DNA of 64,000 nt from Acidobacteriota bacterium (GTDB taxonomy: Bacteria > Acidobacteriota > Terriglobia > Bryobacterales > Bryobacteraceae), in the NCBI GenBank assembly GCA_025353165.1, contig JANXRE010000028.1:1-64000 (forward strand). Direction: 5' to 3'. The translations under genes and the position numbers were made by a program. A model generated the notes under the pieces. The model was not told where the DNA came from. It made no database searches and saw only the letters and a list, made by a program, of their open reading frames with translations. Shown in pieces: positions 41,474 through 50,788 of this stretch (positions are counted from its first letter, which is position 1; every line of letters begins with the position of its first letter).

Positions 41474-43282
41474 CTAATCGCTATCCCCGCTTACCCGCAG
41501 CACCGCCAAAAACGCTTCCTGCGGAATATCCACCCGGCCCACGCGCTTCATCCGCCGCTTGCCTGCCTTCTGCTTCTCCAGCAGCTTGCGCTTCCGGCTG
41601 ATATCGCCGCCATAGCACTTCGCGAGCACGTTCTTCCGCATCGCCGCTATGTTTTCGCGCGAGATGATCTTATTGCCGACCGCCGCCTGCAACGCGACTT
41701 CGAACATCTGCCGCGGAATCAGCTTCCGCAGCCGCTCGATGAGCCCCTTCCCGCGCTCGTAAGCTAAGTCCCGGTGAACGATGATCGACAGCGCGTCGAT
41801 CGAGTCGCCCGCCACCAGCACGTCCATCTTGACCATCGGCGAAACACGGTAGCCCGCCAGATGGTAGTCCAAGGAAGCGTAGCCGCGCGACGCGCTCTTC
41901 AGCCGATCGTAGAAATCGAGGACGATCTCGTTCAGCGGCAGTTCGTACAGCAGCAGCACGCGCCCGGCGCCGATGTACTCGAACTTCTTCTGCACGCCGC
42001 GCTTGTCCTCCACCAGCTTCAGAATCTCGCCCAGGTATTCCTCGCGCGTGATCACGCTCGCGTCGATGATCGGCTCTTCAATCTGCGCGATCGAGGACGG
42101 GTCGGGCCACTTCGTCGGGTTGTCGACCTCCACCACCGTGCCGTCCGTCTGGGTCACGCGATAGCGAACCCCTGGCGCAGTCGTGATCAGGTCGATGTTG
42201 AACTCGCGCTCCAGCCGCTCCTGAATAATCTCCAGATGCAGCAGGCCCAGAAAACCGCAGCGGAAACCAAACCCCAGCGCCACCGAATTTTCCGGCTCGA
42301 AGTTGAACGCGCTGTCGTTTAATCGGAGCTTCTCCAGCGCGTCGCGCAGCAACCCGTGCTCGTGCGACTCAATCGGGTAAAGACCCGCGAACACCATCGG
42401 CTTAATCAGTTCAAATCCGGGAAGCGCTTCGGCCGCCGGTCTTGCGTCGTCGGTAATCGTGTCGCCGATCTGCGCGTCCGTGATGGTTTTAATGTTCGCG
42501 AAGACGTAACCGACCTCGCCCGCGGAAAGCTGATCGCAGGGAATCGGCTTGGGAGACTGGTAGCCCAGCCCTTCCACCTCGAAGGCCTTCCCGGCGGCCC
42601 ACAACCGGATCTTCTGGCCCATGCACAGGCGCCCCTCGACCACGCGGGTCAGGATAATGACGCCGCGATAAGGGTCGAACCACGAGTCGAAAATCAGCGC
42701 CTTCAGCGGAGCCTCCGGCGATCCCTTCGGCGGCGGCACCAGCCGCACGACGCTCTCCAGCAGTTCCTTCACCCCGATGCCGTTCTTTGCGCTGGTGAGC
42801 ACGGCCTCATCGGCGGGAAGCCCGATCACCTGCTCAATCTGCTCCTTGATGCGATCCGGTTCCGCCGAGGGCAGATCGATCTTGTTGATCACCGGAATGA
42901 TCTCGAGATTGTGGTGCAGCGCCAGGTACGTGTTCGCGAGAGTCTGCGCCTCCACGCCTTGCGAGGCATCGATCACCAGCAGTGCGCCTTCACACGCCTG
43001 CAAACTCCGGGATACTTCGTAGGTGAAATCGACGTGCCCCGGAGTGTCGATGAGATTGAGCTGGTACATCTCGCCGTCGTCGGCCTTGTAGTTCAGCCGC
43101 ACCGCGTGGGCTTTGATCGTAATCCCGCGCTCGCGCTCCAGGTCCATGGTGTCGAGCACCTGCTCCATCATCTCCCGCTGGCTCAATGCGCCGGTCACCT
43201 CGAGCAGGCGGTCGGCCAGGGTGGATTTGCCGTGGTCGATATGGGCGATGATCGAGAAGTTTCGGATGAAAGCGGGATCCAT
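41474..43282 (-). CDS. lepA: elongation factor 4 (LepA)
   Basis: A 602-aa translational GTPase that back-translocates or rescues ribosomes. G1 [15 protein letters not shown]2 [11 protein letters not shown]3 DTPGHVDF, G4 NKIDLPSA, then domains II, III and V, and the LepA-specific C-terminal domain ([19 protein letters not shown]-like segment, then [26 protein letters not shown]). Normal length. A fragment of its 3' end is repeated about 350 bp downstream. Confidence 0.96.
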   Translation of the reverse strand: MDPAFIRNFSIIAHIDHGKSTLADRLLEVTGALSQREMMEQVLDTMDLERERGITIKAHAVRLNYKADDGEMYQLNLIDTPGHVDFTYEVSRSLQACEGALLVIDASQGVEAQTLANTYLALHHNLEIIPVINKIDLPSAEPDRIKEQIEQVIGLPADEAVLTSAKNGIGVKELLESVVRLVPPPKGSPEAPLKALIFDSWFDPYRGVIILTRVVEGRLCMGQKIRLWAAGKAFEVEGLGYQSPKPIPCDQLSAGEVGYVFANIKTITDAQIGDTITDDARPAAEALPGFELIKPMVFAGLYPIESHEHGLLRDALEKLRLNDSAFNFEPENSVALGFGFRCGFLGLLHLEIIQERLEREFNIDLITTAPGVRYRVTQTDGTVVEVDNPTKWPDPSSIAQIEEPIIDASVITREEYLGEILKLVEDKRGVQKKFEYIGAGRVLLLYELPLNEIVLDFYDRLKSASRGYASLDYHLAGYRVSPMVKMDVLVAGDSIDALSIIVHRDLAYERGKGLIERLRKLIPRQMFEVALQAAVGNKIISRENIAAMRKNVLAKCYGGDISRKRKLLEKQKAGKRRMKRVGRVDIPQEAFLAVLRVSGDSD

Positions 43283-43353
43283 GAGGTATGATGGGCCTGT
43301 ACCAACAAGTATCCCATAGGCGGTTAAAAACGCCGCGAATTGCCTGAAAACAA

Positions 43354-43833
43354 ATGACTCCGAAGGTAACTGAAGGCTCTCTAAACGCGCGCGGCCTGAA
43401 GTTCGCGATCGTGGTGGCCCGGTTCAATAGCGCCATTACCGAGAGGCTCCTCGCCGGGGCGCTGGACGCCCTTACGCGGTGCGGAGCGAACGAGGGCGAC
43501 GTGGAAATCGTCCGGGTTCCGGGATCGTGGGAGATGCCGCTCACCATCAAGACGCTGGCCGGGCAGAAACGGCACGACGCGGTGATCGCGCTCGGGGCCG
43601 TGATCCGCGGCGACACACCGCACTTCGATTACGTGGCGGGCCAGGCCGCTTCCGGGCTGGCGCAGGCTGCGCTCGAAACTGAAGTTCCCGTCGCATTCGG
43701 CGTCCTGACCACCAACACCGTGGAGCAGGCCATGGACCGGGCGGGTCTGAAGTCTGGGAACAAGGGGTTCGACGCCGCCATGACCGCCATCGAAATGGCC
43801 GATCTTCTGCGCATGCTGCGCGCCGGCCAGTAG
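43354..43833 (+). CDS. ribH: 6,7-dimethyl-8-ribityllumazine synthase
   Basis: A 159-aa enzyme joining 5-amino-6-ribitylaminouracil with dihydroxybutanone phosphate, the penultimate step of riboflavin synthesis. Motifs: [41 protein letters not shown] and [17 protein letters not shown]. The other rib genes are not nearby and no FMN riboswitch is visible in the 70-bp upstream gap. It ends 2 bp before nusB, a common pairing. Confidence 0.96.
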   Translation: MTPKVTEGSLNARGLKFAIVVARFNSAITERLLAGALDALTRCGANEGDVEIVRVPGSWEMPLTIKTLAGQKRHDAVIALGAVIRGDTPHFDYVAGQAASGLAQAALETEVPVAFGVLTTNTVEQAMDRAGLKSGNKGFDAAMTAIEMADLLRMLRAGQ

Positions 43834-43835
43834 CC

Positions 43836-44264
43836 ATGCCCGCACGACACCGCTCGCGGCAGCGCGCTCTTCAGGTCTTATACCAACACGACATCCGGGC
43901 GGAGTCGTTGCCCGAAGCGATCGATCACGTTTACGGCGCCCTGCATTCCGAAGACGAGAACGCCGGCCGGCCCGAGCCCGATCTGTTCATGGAGGAACTG
44001 GCCCGGGGCACGGTGGAGAAGGCCCCCGGCATCGACAAGCTGATCATCGAAAAATCGGCCAACTGGAGGCTGGAACGGATGTCGGTAGTGGACCGCAACA
44101 TCCTGAGATTGGCGATTTACGAGATGTCGAACCTGGACACGCCCCCGCCGGTGGTCATCGACGAAGCGATTGAACTGGCGCGCCAGTTCTCCGGAGACGA
44201 GTCGATAGCGTTTATTAACGGCGTGCTGGACGCGATCCGCAAAGACCTCAAGCCCAACCAATAA
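43836..44264 (+). CDS. nusB: transcription antitermination factor NusB
   Basis: A 142-aa all-helical protein: RHRSRQRALQVLYQHDI start, FMEELARGTVEKAPGIDKLI, WRLERMSVVDRNILRLAIYEM and PPVVIDEAIELARQFSGDESIAFINGVLDAI. With NusE it binds boxA of rRNA transcripts. Located 2 bp after ribH; a terminator-like hairpin follows. Confidence 0.95.
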   Translation: MPARHRSRQRALQVLYQHDIRAESLPEAIDHVYGALHSEDENAGRPEPDLFMEELARGTVEKAPGIDKLIIEKSANWRLERMSVVDRNILRLAIYEMSNLDTPPPVVIDEAIELARQFSGDESIAFINGVLDAIRKDLKPNQ

Positions 44265-44267
44265 AAA

Positions 44268-44289
44268 CGGGGAGCCCGAAGGCTCCCCG
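44268..44289 (-). terminator. intrinsic terminator of the TonB-receptor gene
   Basis: A perfect 9-bp stem CGGGGAGCC / GGCTCCCCG with a 4-base loop. Read on the minus strand it is followed by TTTTTATT, so it ends the 44315-47614 transcript. On the plus strand it has no T-run but may still hinder read-through from nusB. Confidence 0.85.
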
Positions 44290-44314
44290 CGCATATCTGC
44301 GACTTATCTAATCC

Positions 44315-47300
44315 TCAGAAGGTGAACTTCGCCGAGATCTGGACGTTCCGAGGGTTGCTCGAGAACACAGAGTCGGGATGATAGAACGAAGTGTCGGCCG
44401 GGTTGAGGAAGTTGTGTACGTTCGTGCCGGTGTAGCCGACGGAGGCCACATCGTTGATGCGGGACCCCGTGTATTGCGGATGGTTCAAGAGGTTTGAGAA
44501 CCGGGCTCCGAATTCGAGCTTGTAACCTTCCCTGAATACGTTAAACCGCTTGATGAGGCTGAAGTCGATGTTCTGGATCGGCATCAGGTGCTCCGTCTGC
44601 CGGCCAGCCGTGGCGATCGTTCCCTTGGCTGCGGTGATGTATCGAGCGTCCGAGTTCTTCGCCAGGTAAGCGACTGTCGCACCCGCGCTGTTCTTGAGGG
44701 CCGTCACACCGGAACCGACGTTCACCGTACCGGCTGGATTCAGGATCGACCGGTCGCCGGCGCTGTCGCCGTTGAGGTTCGCGTCGATCGAGCTCTGAAC
44801 CGTGACCAGGGTACCGGTCTCGTAGGTGTAGATGGGGGCGGCCTCCCAATTGCCAATCAGGTTCTTCACCAACCAGTTGCCGTGCTTGAAGTAGGGCAGG
44901 TCGTAAACGGCGGCCATCGTGAAGCGATTGCGATGGTCCAGGGCGGAACTGGCGCGCTCGGCCCTCAGGTTCTGGAAGTCCTGCACGCGGCGCGGGTTGG
45001 TGTAGGTGCTGAACACCTCGGCTGTCGAGTTGTCGATGTTGTGGCTGTACGTGTAGGAGCCCACGAACTGCAAGCCGTTGTTGAACCGGCGGTTCACCTG
45101 CGTCGCCAGGCCGTGATAAGTGGAAGCGCCCATCGGCATGAAGCCGACGATGTTGGTGTGGAATCCCGCGTCCAGGTATTGCGGAAGGAAGCGGCCACGG
45201 CCTGCGCTCGGCGTGTTGTAGGCCCTGGTGAGCGCCGACAGCGTGTTGGTGAGACCGTCCAGCGTAGCCTGTGACGGAGCCTGTAGGTAAACAGGCAGCG
45301 CATTCGAGGAATTCACAACCGAACCGACATTGATGCGGTCCTGAATAGGCAGGTTGAGACCGCGGGTACCCAGATAGCGGACCTCGAGGGTGTAGTTCTC
45401 ATGCCACACCCGCTGGATGCCGAAGTTCCATTGAATGGACTTCGGAAGTTTCTGGTCGGGGATGTAGCCGCCGGTTGTAGCGCGCGCGCTGGCTTGGCTG
45501 AGGGATTCCGACGAGGCGTTGTTCGGGATACCACCGCCGGCGAGGAACCCGCCGCCTGGGTTGCCACCGACGTCTACCGTCTGCTGGAACTGAGGGGCCG
45601 CCGAGAGGATGCCGAGGTTGTCGAACAGCTTGTCGTAGTTGATCCCGAACCCGGCGCGAATCGAGGTTGTTCCGGTCTTGCCCGGCGAATAAGCGATGCC
45701 GATACGCGGTTCAAAATTCATGTTCTGCGGCTTCGGCTCGCCGAAGGTGATTAACCCCGGAACGTTGGAGATGGAGTTGACGGACTGGAGACGCTCGCCG
45801 TACGGAATCGTCGTGCGCTCATAGCGAACGCCCAGGTTGAGAGTGAGATTCGGGCGGATCTTCCAGGAGTCGTTCCCGTATGCGCCGAACAGGATCTGGT
45901 CCCCGTAGTAAATAAAGTTGCCCGTCGTCCGCTCGGCGAAATATGGGATGTTGTCCAGTAGAAAGTTTTCCATGGTGTCCCAGTCGTAGTCGCCGCGGCC
46001 ACGCTGAGTAAAGCTCTGCGGGCTGATGTATTTCCGGAAGTCCCCGCCGAAGCTCAACGTGTGCGCTCCCTTCAACCAGGAGACGTTATCGGTGATCTGG
46101 TAAAGGTTCTGGATGGTCTCCTGGGGAGCGTTCGGGTCAGGACCGATATTCACACCCAGGTCGTCGATCGTCAGGTTCGGGAAGGCATCGAGCCCCGGAA
46201 CCTTCTGAGTTCCCACAGCGGTGATCTGCGAGTAGCGGTTGAAGCCCAGCCGGAACTCGTTGGTCAGCGCGGGCGAGAAGTTGTGAAACTCCGTCAGGGT
46301 CGCGAGGTAGTTGGGCTGAACCAGCGGAAGCCAGAACGTCGGCAGGGTAGCGTTCGTGTCCTGACCTGTCGAGTTGTTCCGCACGTACCTGCCACGGAGG
46401 CTGTCTTTATCGCTGAGGTTGTAATCGACCGAAGCCAGATAGGTGTAAAAATTCGTGTAATTGGGCGCGAGGAACGAGTACTGCCCGAGCTCAATTGTCT
46501 TTCCGCCGACCACTGGGAATGCGCCGTTCGGGGTGATGGAAGGATCCACCGCCGTGGTCTGGGCCGGCAGATATTGCTTGAGAACGCCCAAGTTGTTTGG
46601 GTTGATGCCCGGAATGCTCGCCAGAGCGTCGTAGCCGGCCTGGGTTGGGGCGAAGATCTGGCCGCCGGAGCCGGACCCGCCGACTGGGTTGTACTCGGCA
46701 TTGGCGTAGAAGAACAACTTGTTCTGGAGAATCGGGCCGCCAAGGGTTCCACCGAAACGGTTGTTGTCGAATCGCGGATGCGGGTCGATGCCCTGGACGA
46801 TGGACTGTTGATCGGCCGCGTTGAGGTTGCGATTGCTCAAGTATTCGTACCCGGAACCGTGGAACGTATTGGTGCCGCTCTTGAGAATCTGATTGAACTG
46901 ACCGCCGGAAGAAGCGCCGTATTGCGCGGAAAACTGGTTCTGAAGAATCGAGAACTCCTCCACCGCATCGTTGGGGATGGCGGCGAGCGGTCCGGTGACG
47001 CTCTTGCTATTGTTGTCGATACCTTCGATGGTGAAGTTGTTGTTGCGGGGCCGCTGGCCGCCGACCGAGGGGCCCGTGCCGACGCCGACCGCACCGCTGC
47101 TGGAAACGCCGGACGAATAAAGCGCTAGGTTCAGAACGCCGGAACCGCTACTCGTCGTCGGAAGGTCGGCCAAGTCCCGCGCGTTAAACGTGGTTTGCAC
47201 TTGGGCCGTGGTCGTGTCGATCGTCACGGCAGCGCCGGAGACTTCGACTATCGTCTTGGACTCGCCGACCTGGAGCGTGACGTTTGCTGTAGCGGTCACG

Positions 47301-47614
47301 TTCAGGTTCACGTTTAGAGCTTTGACCTGCGCCGCGCTAAACCCCGGCGCGGTGACTGTGACGTCATAGGTTCCCGTAGCGAGATTCCGTAGACGGTACT
47401 GGCCGGCGCTCGAAGTAACTGTAGTGGTCTGGACGCTTGTCCCAGTGTTCTTTGCCGTTACGCTCGCGTTCGGAACCGCGGCGCCCGTGGTGTCGTACAC
47501 GGTCCCGACGAGTTCGCCAGACACCGCTTGGGCGTATAGAGTACTCGGTCCGGACGAAACCAGCAGCACGGCCGTCGCGAGAACAACGAGGAAGATGGTC
47601 AATAAACGGTTCAT
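44315..47614 (-). CDS. Oar-like TonB-dependent outer-membrane receptor
   Basis: A 1099-aa exported protein (signal peptide near 1-30). A carboxypeptidase-regulatory-like Ig fold (about 30-115: SGELVGTVYDTTGAAVPNASVTAKN) precedes a plug domain (about 120-270, with VGGQRPRNNNFTIEGIDNNS) and a large beta-barrel ending in the C-terminal aromatic signature VQISAKFTF. This is the acidobacterial Oar/CarboxypepD_reg group, probably taking up large organic substrates. Ligand unknown. SD AAAGGA precedes the ATG; a terminator follows the gene. Confidence 0.92.
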   Translation of the reverse strand: MNRLLTIFLVVLATAVLLVSSGPSTLYAQAVSGELVGTVYDTTGAAVPNASVTAKNTGTSVQTTTVTSSAGQYRLRNLATGTYDVTVTAPGFSAAQVKALNVNLNVTATANVTLQVGESKTIVEVSGAAVTIDTTTAQVQTTFNARDLADLPTTSSGSGVLNLALYSSGVSSSGAVGVGTGPSVGGQRPRNNNFTIEGIDNNSKSVTGPLAAIPNDAVEEFSILQNQFSAQYGASSGGQFNQILKSGTNTFHGSGYEYLSNRNLNAADQQSIVQGIDPHPRFDNNRFGGTLGGPILQNKLFFYANAEYNPVGGSGSGGQIFAPTQAGYDALASIPGINPNNLGVLKQYLPAQTTAVDPSITPNGAFPVVGGKTIELGQYSFLAPNYTNFYTYLASVDYNLSDKDSLRGRYVRNNSTGQDTNATLPTFWLPLVQPNYLATLTEFHNFSPALTNEFRLGFNRYSQITAVGTQKVPGLDAFPNLTIDDLGVNIGPDPNAPQETIQNLYQITDNVSWLKGAHTLSFGGDFRKYISPQSFTQRGRGDYDWDTMENFLLDNIPYFAERTTGNFIYYGDQILFGAYGNDSWKIRPNLTLNLGVRYERTTIPYGERLQSVNSISNVPGLITFGEPKPQNMNFEPRIGIAYSPGKTGTTSIRAGFGINYDKLFDNLGILSAAPQFQQTVDVGGNPGGGFLAGGGIPNNASSESLSQASARATTGGYIPDQKLPKSIQWNFGIQRVWHENYTLEVRYLGTRGLNLPIQDRINVGSVVNSSNALPVYLQAPSQATLDGLTNTLSALTRAYNTPSAGRGRFLPQYLDAGFHTNIVGFMPMGASTYHGLATQVNRRFNNGLQFVGSYTYSHNIDNSTAEVFSTYTNPRRVQDFQNLRAERASSALDHRNRFTMAAVYDLPYFKHGNWLVKNLIGNWEAAPIYTYETGTLVTVQSSIDANLNGDSAGDRSILNPAGTVNVGSGVTALKNSAGATVAYLAKNSDARYITAAKGTIATAGRQTEHLMPIQNIDFSLIKRFNVFREGYKLEFGARFSNLLNHPQYTGSRINDVASVGYTGTNVHNFLNPADTSFYHPDSVFSSNPRNVQISAKFTF

Positions 47615-47647
47615 TACATTCCTTTCGCAAAATGCGCTCTAGCTTTT

Positions 47648-47675
47648 ACCTTACCGCGTCTGAAGAAAAGGTCAA
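47648..47675 (-). promoter_or_regulatory. possible promoter of the TonB-receptor gene
   Basis: On the minus strand TTGACC (47670-47675), 16 nt, then TAAGGT (47648-47653). The -10 is weak. The rest of the 47643-47935 gap has a CACCAC...GTGGTG hairpin near 47850 and TATCAT (47911-47916), a possible -10 for the plus-strand gene at 47936; no gene is seen in it. Confidence 0.35.
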
Positions 47676-47935
47676 GTCCATTTTTTTCAATCGTTTGCCG
47701 CCCGTAACCGAACTTCCATATTCTGTAGAGCGATCCGGATTTCTGGAGTCTGGAAGCGCCTTTCTTTCAGCTGCTTACGTCGGAGATAAAACCTGTCTGA
47801 CCTCTGAATTATTGGATTTGGTACGAAAGCCGCTTCGGAAACATTTTCCACCACTTCATAGTGGTGCTTATTATCTGACCCCGGGCGAAGCATAAACTAA
47901 GTTAATGTGTTATCATCTGCCAAGAGGCTGATTGA

Positions 47936-48166
47936 ATGGCGAGCAAGCCCCCATTTCCCAAGGCGACACAGGTCGAACACACGAAGTTTGGTCTAGGTGC
48001 CGTCACCGAAACGACCGACGAACACATTACCATTAAGTTCGACGATCACGGCGAGAAGAAATTCGTCCGCTCAATCGTCGAGCCGGCGCTCAAGAAGAGC
48101 GACCGTCAACCGCCGGTCGAGAAACGCCGCGCCGCGCGTAAGAAGGCGGCGGCTCCAGCCGCTTAG
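47936..48166 (+). CDS. small Tudor/KOW-like protein with basic tail
   Basis: A 76-aa protein. VEHTKFGLGAVTETTDEHITIKFDDHGEKKFV (about 13-45) matches the small beta-barrel found at the C-terminus of UvrD/PcrA helicases, which binds RNA polymerase. The tail (KKSDRQPPVEKRRAARKKAAAPAA) is Lys/Arg/Ala-rich like histone-like DNA binders. It stands alone, convergent with the hpnK-type gene (4-bp overlap of stops). Role in nucleic-acid binding is inferred. Confidence 0.7.
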   Translation: MASKPPFPKATQVEHTKFGLGAVTETTDEHITIKFDDHGEKKFVRSIVEPALKKSDRQPPVEKRRAARKKAAAPAA

Positions 48167-48891
48167 CGCCCGCCATATCGCGCCAGCGCGACCCCGTTCC
48201 GCTCCATCGATTCCCGCACCAACGGTCCGGTGAGCGCCCGCAGTTCGCGTTCCCGGCTCTCCGTCAGGCGCGTTCCGGCCTGCCGTAATTCGGCCGTGCA
48301 GAACCCCGGATGGCACATGAACTCGGTCGTCCCTTCGGGGAGCGCGGAGACGATCGCGGCCAACCCGGCGCCGTCAAACTTGCCCGTCACCCGGAACCCC
48401 GCGAAGTGATCCGTCGAGCGCAACCCGTGGCGGGAAAGAACGCGCCGGAAGTGCGGCCGCAGTAGTCTCACCAACGGCTGCCGTACCCACAAAATCCCGA
48501 ACTCCTCCGCGAGCCGCGCGACGGCGTCGAGAACCGGAGGCAGCAGGTGCGTGTGCTTGTGCGTATCGATATGCGAAGGCTCCACCCCGGCGTCCAGGAT
48601 TTTCAGGATCTGGCTCTTCATCCGGCCGTACAAATCCAGCCGCCGCAAAGCCATCGCCTGCATCAACTGAGACACAGTCGAGGGATACCCCGGCATCCCC
48701 ACCAGCACCAGGTGACAGCCCACGTCGAGCGACGGATTCTCGCGGGCGAGCAGCACCGCGTCGTCAAACGCGGGCCCGTCCGCCATCAAAGTTGTCGCGG
48801 TCAGAATGCCGTTGCGGTGCGCTTCGACGATTCCCGCGTTGACGTCCTTCGTAAAGCCGAAATCGTCGGCGTTGACAATCAGCCGCTTCAA
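48163..48891 (-). CDS. hpnK: ChbG/HpnK-type deacetylase
   Basis: A 242-aa YdjC-fold deacetylase: MKRLIVNADDFGFTKDVNAGIVEAH holds the metal Asp, followed by GCHLVLVG and SHIDTHKHTHLLPPV for the His ligands, and MCHPGFC near the end. The DDFG/H-H metal site marks N-acetyl or O-acetyl sugar deacetylases; HpnK acts in hopanoid glycolipid synthesis. It overlaps mlaD by 4 bp, so it belongs to the lipid-transport operon. The hopanoid assignment is likely but not certain; ChbG of chitooligosaccharide use is the alternative. Confidence 0.75.
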   Translation of the reverse strand: MKRLIVNADDFGFTKDVNAGIVEAHRNGILTATTLMADGPAFDDAVLLARENPSLDVGCHLVLVGMPGYPSTVSQLMQAMALRRLDLYGRMKSQILKILDAGVEPSHIDTHKHTHLLPPVLDAVARLAEEFGILWVRQPLVRLLRPHFRRVLSRHGLRSTDHFAGFRVTGKFDGAGLAAIVSALPEGTTEFMCHPGFCTAELRQAGTRLTESRERELRALTGPLVRESMERNGVALARYGGR

Positions 48892-49961
48892 AAAAGTCCC
48901 AGCTTGATGTGCAGGAACTTCTTCGGGTTGGTCCGGAAATCCTGCATCAGCAAGTTCATCTCTCGCGTGGTGCCGTTCAGGTTGTCGTAGAGCTGCTGGT
49001 TCACCAGCAACTGGCCCACGGTGCCCTGCCCCGAGTTAATCTTGTCGAGGATCAAGTCCATCTTGCCGATCGTCGCGACGAGTTGATTGTGTAAGTCGTC
49101 GCTGTTGATCAGCTTGCCGATGGTGCCTTTTCCGGAATCGATCTCGCCGATGACCTTCCGCAGGTCGGCGATAACGCCGCGCGCCTCGTCATACAGTGCT
49201 GGATCCTTGAGCAATTTGCCGGCAGCGCCCTGGCCCTGCTGCAACCCGTCAAGGATCCCGTTCACACGGGTGAGAGAGGCGCGAACATCTTTGTACAGCG
49301 TATCGTCGTTCATCAGGCGTCCGAGCGTCCCCTTGTTGCTGGTGAGGGCCGTGACCGCCTTCTGGGTTTCACTCATGATCGCGAGGACGCGGTCGTAGAG
49401 CTCCTCGTCCACCAGCAGCTTGCCGATGCTTCCCTTGCCGCCCTCGACCAGGCCGACGACCACATCCACACGCTTCAGGATGCCCTGCAACTGCACCAGC
49501 AGATTGTTGCCCTGGTCCATGAAATCGTTGAAATCCGGCACTTCCACCGCCCGGATTTCCGAGCCGTCCTTCACCGTCTCCTTGCTCCGGCCCTTCTTGA
49601 TGTTCATGAACTTGGAGCCGAGCACGTTCTCCGCGCCGATGCCCGCCCTCGAATCGGCCGGAATCTGCTGTAGGAATTTCGCGCCGATGGACATTTCCAT
49701 TCGGACGATTCTGCCGGGCTGCGTGGACCCCGTCAGCACGATGCGATCCACCTTGCCGATGCCAATTCCATTCAGCCGCACGGGAGAACTCTCCGCCAGC
49801 GCCGCGGCATCGTTCATGTAAGTGAAAACGCGAGCCTGGCTTTCAAAGATCGAGCCACTGCCCGTCAGCAGAAAGATCAGGACGCCGAGAATGATCAGGG
49901 CGACAATCGCCGTCGCTCCGACTTTGAGGCGCGCCCACTGCGCTTTTTTCTGAATTGGCAT
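48888..49961 (-). CDS. mlaD: MlaD-type MCE lipid-transport protein with 34-residue repeats
   Basis: A 357-aa protein: one N-terminal transmembrane helix (about 14-34, VGATAIVALIILGVLIFLLTG), an MCE domain (about 38-120, VFTYMNDAAALAESSPVRLNGIGIGKVDRI) and a long helical tail. Residues 176-345 are five tandem repeats of exactly 34 residues, each opening with a KGTIGKLL-xD-xxLYD-like motif. MCE proteins form rings or tubes that pass lipids between membranes. It overlaps mlaF by 1 nt (TGATG) and hpnK by 4. Confidence 0.88.
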   Translation of the reverse strand: MPIQKKAQWARLKVGATAIVALIILGVLIFLLTGSGSIFESQARVFTYMNDAAALAESSPVRLNGIGIGKVDRIVLTGSTQPGRIVRMEMSIGAKFLQQIPADSRAGIGAENVLGSKFMNIKKGRSKETVKDGSEIRAVEVPDFNDFMDQGNNLLVQLQGILKRVDVVVGLVEGGKGSIGKLLVDEELYDRVLAIMSETQKAVTALTSNKGTLGRLMNDDTLYKDVRASLTRVNGILDGLQQGQGAAGKLLKDPALYDEARGVIADLRKVIGEIDSGKGTIGKLINSDDLHNQLVATIGKMDLILDKINSGQGTVGQLLVNQQLYDNLNGTTREMNLLMQDFRTNPKKFLHIKLGLF

Positions 49962-50788
49962 CAGCGTTTCACGAACTTGGACACGTAAGGATCGTCCGCG
50001 GCTTTCAGTTCTTCCTCCGTTCCTTCGAACGCCAGACGGCCTTCCTGCAGCACCATGAAGATGGTTTTCAGACCGTTCTCCTCCGCCCCGTTGGATGAGG
50101 CGCGCTCAAGATCGCCACTGTGGGGATTGTAGCGATAATTCGCCATCAATTGCCCGTCCTGGTAGCGGTGAGTCGCCATCATCGCGGCCGCGTTGCGCGT
50201 GTCTCTCTCCTTTACGATGAGCGCGATGATGGTGTTCGCGGTTATCGGATCGAGGCCCGCCGTCGGCGAATCGTACAGGACCAGCTCGGGTTCGGTGACC
50301 ACGGCCCGTGCGATGCCGACCCTCCGGCGCATCCCGCCCGACAGTTCGCTCGGGTACTGCTCCAGCGTCTGTTCGAGTTCCACGAATCGCAGAGTTTCGC
50401 GAACACGGTTTTCGATGGCATCGGGCTTTTCCGGCTTCGCGCCCCGCTGGTTTACGAGAGGGTACGACACGTTCTCGTCGATAGTCAGCGAGTCAAACAA
50501 GCCGCCCTCCTGAAATAGAAAGCCGATGCGCCCGCGAATGTCGAACAACTCCCCCTCGCTCAATGCGGTAATGTCCCGCCCGAAAACCAGCACTCTGCCG
50601 GCGCCGGCGCGAACTAGGCCGACCGCCGTCTTCAGCAGCACGGTCTTGCCGCTGCCCGAAGCCCCGAGCAGGATGCGTGTTTCGCCGCGGCGCATTTCAA
50701 AACTGATGCCGTCCAACGCCGCCACATCCTCGTAGTGAACGCTGACGTTTTCAAAGCGAAGTACCGGTTGATTGGAGTCTTCCGTCAT
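49961..50788 (-). CDS. mlaF: MlaF-type ABC transporter ATP-binding protein
   Basis: A 275-aa ATPase of the Mkl/MlaF group. Walker A GASGSGKT (42-49), Q-loop FLFQEGGLFDSLT, signature LSGGMRRR, Walker B LVLYD (169-173) and H-loop ATHRY. The residue after the Walker B Asp is Ser (S174, LYDSPTAGLDP) where a catalytic Glu is normal. The C-terminus has an extra segment (NYRYNPHSGDLERASSNGAEEN) before IFMVLQEGRLAFEGT. It overlaps mlaE by 4 bp (50785-50788). Confidence 0.9.
   Translation of the reverse strand: MTEDSNQPVLRFENVSVHYEDVAALDGISFEMRRGETRILLGASGSGKTVLLKTAVGLVRAGAGRVLVFGRDITALSEGELFDIRGRIGFLFQEGGLFDSLTIDENVSYPLVNQRGAKPEKPDAIENRVRETLRFVELEQTLEQYPSELSGGMRRRVGIARAVVTEPELVLYDSPTAGLDPITANTIIALIVKERDTRNAAAMMATHRYQDGQLMANYRYNPHSGDLERASSNGAEENGLKTIFMVLQEGRLAFEGTEEELKAADDPYVSKFVKR

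Noticed and set aside
43283-43353. FMN riboswitch upstream of ribH
   Set aside because: The gap is only about 70 bp and lacks the conserved FMN-aptamer segments.
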